From NCBI RefSeq assembly GCF_011075055.1, contig NC_058152.1, forward strand, positions 9,300,001 through 9,364,000: 64,000 bases of DNA, written 5' to 3'. The translations under genes and the position numbers were made by a program. Shown here one piece after another: positions 59,541-64,000 of the stretch (position 1 is the stretch's first letter; each line of letters opens with the position of its first letter). The DNA comes from Mangifera indica (lineage: Eukaryota > Streptophyta > Magnoliopsida > Sapindales > Anacardiaceae). A model generated the notes under the pieces. That model ran no database searches and was not told the origin of the DNA. It was given only the letters and a program-made list of their open reading frames with translations.

Positions 59541-62500
59541 GTAGTTCTTCATTGCAATGGGAGTTGTAAAACTTGTTTTCCTCTTAGGGGACGACGACAC
59601 TGCTTCAATATATGTCAAGGGTCAGACCACGAGGTGTACCTTGGAAGAAGTCACAAGAGATGTCGGATCAAAGAGCAAGTTTTCATGAAAAGCTTTAAAC
59701 AGCGAGACATGAAAAATTGAATGAAGGCGCGTGGATGCGATAGGTTCAACTTGTAAGCCACAAATTCAATACATTAGGACACATAGTAACACTTGTTGAG
59801 TTTGGAATACTGTACATTTGGCAGTATGGCTAAAGATGGACTAGGACCTGATCCCCCTCGTTAAACACAAGCTCACGAAGTTTGCGATCCACCAACTGCT
59901 TCATACGGCTACGAGTGGCCAGTAAGTTGTGACGATGTTGTTGGGAGGAGGTGAGTGCAGCATTGCAGGGTAGGCTTGACAGCTTCGACAAGGGAATTAG
60001 GAAAGGCAGAGCACAGTTATGGTAGTGGCGGCTGTCCATATACAATCTCAAGAGGCATAAAGCCAGAAGTAGAATGCAACGAATTACTATATGAAGCCCA
60101 TTTTGGAGGTGTTTCCACCACAAAACAAAGCAAGTATTGTTTAAGGCTCTGATTTATCTCTTTGGTTTGCCTAATAGATTGTGGATGGTAGGAGTTACTG
60201 AAGTTCTGGTTGCCACTCAATAGAAAATGTTTTCTTCGAAAAGAACTCAGAAGGATTGGATCCTGTTCTCGGTCCCTAACAATTGTCTTAGCCTCTAGGA
60301 AATCCATGCAACTTGGCAATGTTAGTGACAAGCACATGAGCTATTGTAGTTGCTGTAAAGCCATAGCCAAAGCACAAAAATGTGCATGACTTGTATGGTT
60401 GATTTACCCTTAGATAATGGAAGGCCAACAATAAAATCCAGTGAAATTTCATTACTTATTGTTGAGGGACACTTCAAAGGTTGAAGCAAACCAATAGGTC
60501 CTTTTGTCTCGTACTTAGCAAGTTGGCAAAATCAATATGATTGTACGAAACGCCTAATGTCATCCTCAAGGTATCACCCGAACTGTTGTTTGCCTCGACA
60601 ATGAATGGCTTGAAAAAGTTAAGGAGTTGGAGAACTGGAGTTGATGTTAAGACACTATTCAGGGCCTCAAAAGGATGACATATTAGTAAGGAGGCGACAA
60701 TGGTAGCATAGTGGCAAATAAAATGCCTGTAATATCTGGACAAGCCCAAAAAGGCATGAAGCTATTTCACAATCCGCGGAGGAGGCCAAGCTTGTATAAT
60801 AACATGGCCAAGTGTTTAATATGAGTTGAGTAAAAGCGCACCTGCTCATCCCGGCAGAAAACTAATTGGAACAACGACAATCTAGCACCAACTAGAGGTG
60901 GAAAACATGCTTAGACAAGGTTCGATTGTAAACCAAAATGTCATCCAAGAACATTAGATCAAATCAAAGCTTACAAATACAGTTTAATAATCTGATTCAT
61001 TGTCTCTTCAAAAGTTTTCGGGGTATTAAAAAGGCCAAAGGACATAATAACAAACTCATGGTGACTGTTGTCCATCTGAAATGCGGTCTTACAAATGTCT
61101 TCCTCCCCCTGCGATTCAGTGATAACTAGCATGGAGATCCAATTTTGAATAGAAGGCAACTCTACATAATTTGTCCAAAAGTTCATCTATGGAAGGAATG
61201 GAAAAATAATTAGGAACGGTGATTTGGTTCAGCTTGTGATAGTTCACACAAAAGGGCTTAAAATGCCATCTTTTTTCTTGACCAAATCAAAGAAGAAAAG
61301 GAAATACAGCTGGGCCTAATAACATGGGATTGCAACTTCTCTTCCACTAATTTTTTGATTAGTCTTTTGATAACAAGGGTAACTATATTATTCCACGTTA
61401 ATTGTGTTGGAGCCCGGATGAACATGAATGGTCAATCTCCCTCTGGAGGTAAGGACAAAGTGATTGCAGACACATCCTCATATTCATCCAAAATAGCCTG
61501 TATCTTAAGGGGGTGATCCGTTTCCTCGATAGGGTTCAACAAATCACCTTGTAGTATAGCTAGCAGCTGGAAACAAGAGCGAATTGAACTAGAAGACATC
61601 AATGCTATGACTTGATGAAAATGAATTGCAATAGAGCTAGGCGTTGAAACTGGAAACACCTAGCAGTTTAACATGTTGGTCGTTGCAAATTAATTCCATA
61701 GTTAAATTTCTATAATTAGTAACAGGATTCCCCAAGAGGACAAGCCACTGAAGGTTGAGGACAACATCTGCACCCTGTATGGGTAGAATATAACAATCAA
61801 TAAAGAAATAATAACCTTGAATCTCAATTGGAAGCTGAGGACACCTGCTCGAGCAAAGTAGAGAATCCCCATTGCCAACCATAACCCAGAAGCACTTAGA
61901 AGGTAGAATTGAGAGTTGCAAGTGCTGAACCAATTGGTTTTGTATGAAGTTATGGGTGGAACCCTTATCCACCAAAATCTGAATAGCAGAATTGCCAATA
62001 CGACATCGCAAGCAAAGTGAGCTAAGTGAGTGCGCCATGACAGGGAATCCTTGGAGTGCCTTCATATTCACCAAGCTTAGAACCAACAGACTTAACCAAA
62101 CTCAACAAACTAGTAACACTGGTAGTGAGTTACCAAAATCGAGATCCATCAATAGAACATGTAATTTTCCTTTGCGAATATGATTATGATTAAATTTCTT
62201 GTTGCAAGACGTTCCATCTCTTCACTGGAAATGGTGTCTTATTTAAAGGTGGGGAATTTGAAATAGGCTTTGGTGGAGTGGTTTAAAGGCCATGTAAGTG
62301 CTTATAGGTTCCACCAAATTAATTTCATTCAATTTCTGTTCCATCAATTTAGCCAAACTAGCAGCCTGAAGTAACGAAGTTGGTTGAAACACGTATACCT
62401 TTCCCCTAATATCATGAAGCAAATCAGAATAGAAACAACTCTGTAAGAAGGAATCAGATTCACCAAATATCTGATTGGAAAGAATTTCAAATTGATAATG

Positions 62501-63042
62501 GTAGTCCTCAACGGTAGACGTTTGGACAAGCATAGAGAGTTCTCTCTGCAGATCACGTTATTGAGAGGGACCAAAGCGCCTCAACAAACTCAACTATTTT
62601 TTTTTTCTCCATCCAGCGATACTGTTAAAGTCCTGGTCCATCCATGTAGAAGGAAGAAATGGAGAGTTGTTGAGCAAAAAAAGCCTCATGAAAATGGAAA
62701 TACTGATTTGCTTTATAGATTTAATCTGCAAGCTAGGATCCATTAAAAACTGGATAATTCCAGTTTCACCGCTCATAGCAATGCTGAATTATAGTTACTT
62801 GCATAATTGCAAATCTCACAACTTTTCTCACTTCTGGCAGAATTGTCAGATCCTAGCTATTGCTTGTTGCGTTGACCTTGATCAAATTGGCCTTCCAATT
62901 TCCAATTGCAGACTAATCTCCTTCAATGCAGAGGTGATGACAATCATGCTCCTTCTGAGTATTATTACAAGCCACACAATCGTTAACTTGAAGCTTGAGT
63001 ACCATCAGCCATGGTGAGTTGAAGAATGAAAGAACCAATTTA

Positions 63043-63401
63043 TGACAGGAACCAACCAGGCAATTCGAGTTTGCCAAATACTCTAGAACTTGAAGAGCAA
63101 GAGAAAGAGAAGAAGAGTTAGAAAAAGAGATAGAACAGAGAAGTTTCTGGTAAAATGGTTGATTCCTTCTCGCAGCCGCTTCATGGGATATTTAAACATT
63201 GCAAATAAGAAACATTTAATCACAATTGAACAGTTTTTCAAAAGCATAACTAACTAAAGCTTAAAAAGGAAAGGCACACTTCACATTGTGGCAGAGTCAT
63301 TGGATCACCATCATCATCACTTGATAATTCCATCACGTACTCCTGCTGCCATCCTGGTTGATGACCTGGTCAAGCAGATCTCCTACGGGCCTCTTCATAC
63401 A
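63043..63401 (-). mobile_element. 5' LTR of the gypsy element
   Basis: In element sense it starts TGTATGAAGAGG and ends near CCTGTCA. Next comes AATTGGTTC, a likely decayed TTGGTATC primer-binding site, then the gag ATG at about 63013. AATATCCCATGAAG near 63185 lies in the expected R/U5 area. Confidence 0.65.
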
Positions 63402-64000
63402 GTCCCGAGTCCATAGCAAAGATTTGGATACCACCCTTTCATTTACTTCTTGTGAACTCCCCAATTGTCTCCTAATTTATTTCTATTCTTGAATAGTTAT
63501 TTCTTTGAATGTTTTAACTGTTTTTGCTTAAATATTGTTCTTCATCTTCATTTTTGGCACCCTTATGCCATTTTGGTTTAAAGATAACTTGAGTGGTGAG
63601 CTATGTTAATGGGGTAACGTCATTCTAAATGAAGAGTAGATAAAAATCTATATGCAGTTGGACAAAAATTTCTGTTAAAGTTTTTTAAAATGTGTCAGAA
63701 ACCTCTTCTATAGCAAAATTTTTTACAGATTTTGTTGCAGTCTTTTGTATGTAGAGAGCATGCATGAAAAATGTGTTTACAGTGAACTGGGGAATGAAAA
63801 CAATTACTTAAAAAAATTGGAGTCAGAAAATGGATTAGAATAAACATATAAAAATTGGAGTCAGAAAATGGATTAGAATAAACATATATGATGCGGGTTC
63901 TTGAATGAAAAAGGAATTAAAAGTATAAAAGATATGTGGAGGAATTGCAAATGTGATTTTGTTTCTCATGTTGTAATTGTTTTGATGTGTGATATGGTAA
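63402..64000. other. Sequence right of the gypsy element; perfect 38-bp tandem duplication
   Basis: No PME exon was found. A 38-bp unit (AAAAATTGGAGTCAGAAAAT plus 18 more bases) is present twice head-to-tail without mismatch at 63812-63849 and 63850-63887. This stretch may still be PME intron 1 or plain intergenic DNA. Confidence 0.6.

Larger units (their letters stand above)
59418..63401 (-). mobile_element. Decayed Ty3/gypsy retrotransposon
   Basis: Both ends carry related sequence in the same orientation (59418-59540 and 63043-63401), the remnants of the two LTRs. Between them the minus strand reads, in proper order: gag start MADGTQ (about 63013); gag (EDYHYQFEILSNQIFGESDS, FQPTSLLQAASLAKLMEQK, 62533-62243); retropepsin (IQILVDKGSTHNFIQ, 62086-61637; Asp-Ser/Thr-Gly now DKG); reverse transcriptase (KTAFQMDNSHHEFVIMSFGL at about 61080, FLDDILVYNR at about 60930); thumb/connection (GLSRYYRHFI, 60749-60474); integrase core part (SNSYHPQSIRQTKEINQ, about 60190) and C-terminal end (RMKQLVDRKLRELVFNEGDQ, about 59850). 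Stops and frame breaks are frequent. The thumb-to-integrase spacing is far too short, so RNase H and the integrase N-terminus are deleted. Non-functional. Confidence 0.87.

Noticed and set aside
59418..63401. Endogenous pararetrovirus as an alternative for the gypsy remnant
   Set aside because: The order protease-RT-integrase, direct terminal repeats and integrase motifs point to a Ty3/gypsy retrotransposon; no movement-protein or coat-type region was seen.
1..64000. tRNA, rRNA or organellar insertions
   Set aside because: No cloverleaf with A and B boxes, and no plastid or mitochondrial gene text, was recognised by eye; a tRNA scan could still find a diverged copy.

Overview
The window is nuclear DNA of a flowering plant, almost certainly a eudicot. 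It is strongly AT-rich. Its genes have GT-AG introns and belong to plant-specific families, and they are separated by long stretches of transposon debris and (TA)n and (CATA)n microsatellites. No tRNA, rRNA, organellar or bacterial-type gene was recognised.

Four host genes can be read. (1) A three-exon TRICHOME BIREFRINGENCE-LIKE (TBL) gene, a candidate Golgi wall-polysaccharide O-acetyltransferase, on the minus strand at 932-5966. (2) An apparently intronless HECATE3/INDEHISCENT-type bHLH gene on the minus strand at 21974-22684. (3) A CCCH zinc-finger/RS-domain gene on the minus strand at 33168-36457, with a spliced 5' leader reaching about 39030. Its C-terminus resembles the SRI-like end of RNA polymerase II-associated proteins. 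(4) The first exon of a type-I pectin methylesterase (PME51-like) on the plus strand at 56306-57236. The rest of gene 4 is not in the window. The exon joins in genes 1 and 3 were read directly and keep frame. The genes do not form a pathway; TBL and PME both act on wall polysaccharides, but there is no reason to link them.

The rest is mostly mobile DNA. One long-terminal-inverted-repeat MULE-type family recurs at least six times (6865-7655, 10040-11019, 51791-52802, 53376-53978, 54373-54900, 57317-57981) plus a truncated copy at 39841. Most copies are near-complete foldbacks, and each of the six has a recognisable 9-bp target duplication. hAT-type elements are at 9555-11185 (with a MULE nested inside), 11536-12423, 40842-45239 (carrying a broken BED/hAT transposase gene and a 3 x 144-bp tandem array) and 58340-59059. 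There is also a CACTA-type miniature element (14386-14658), two decayed copia elements in series (25411-28920), a decayed Ty3/gypsy element on the minus strand (59418-63401) that may lie inside PME intron 1, a gypsy tail at 40310-40630, a short stem-loop MITE family of about 160 bp, and a large satellite-like inverted repeat (19340-20015).

No defence island, CRISPR array or unknown multi-gene system is visible. The points most worth a second look are the hairpin MULE family with its G/C-tract and GC-rich cores, the nested insertions with intact target duplications, the tandem array inside the hAT element, the inverted satellite array, and the possible TE-inflated first intron of the PME gene.
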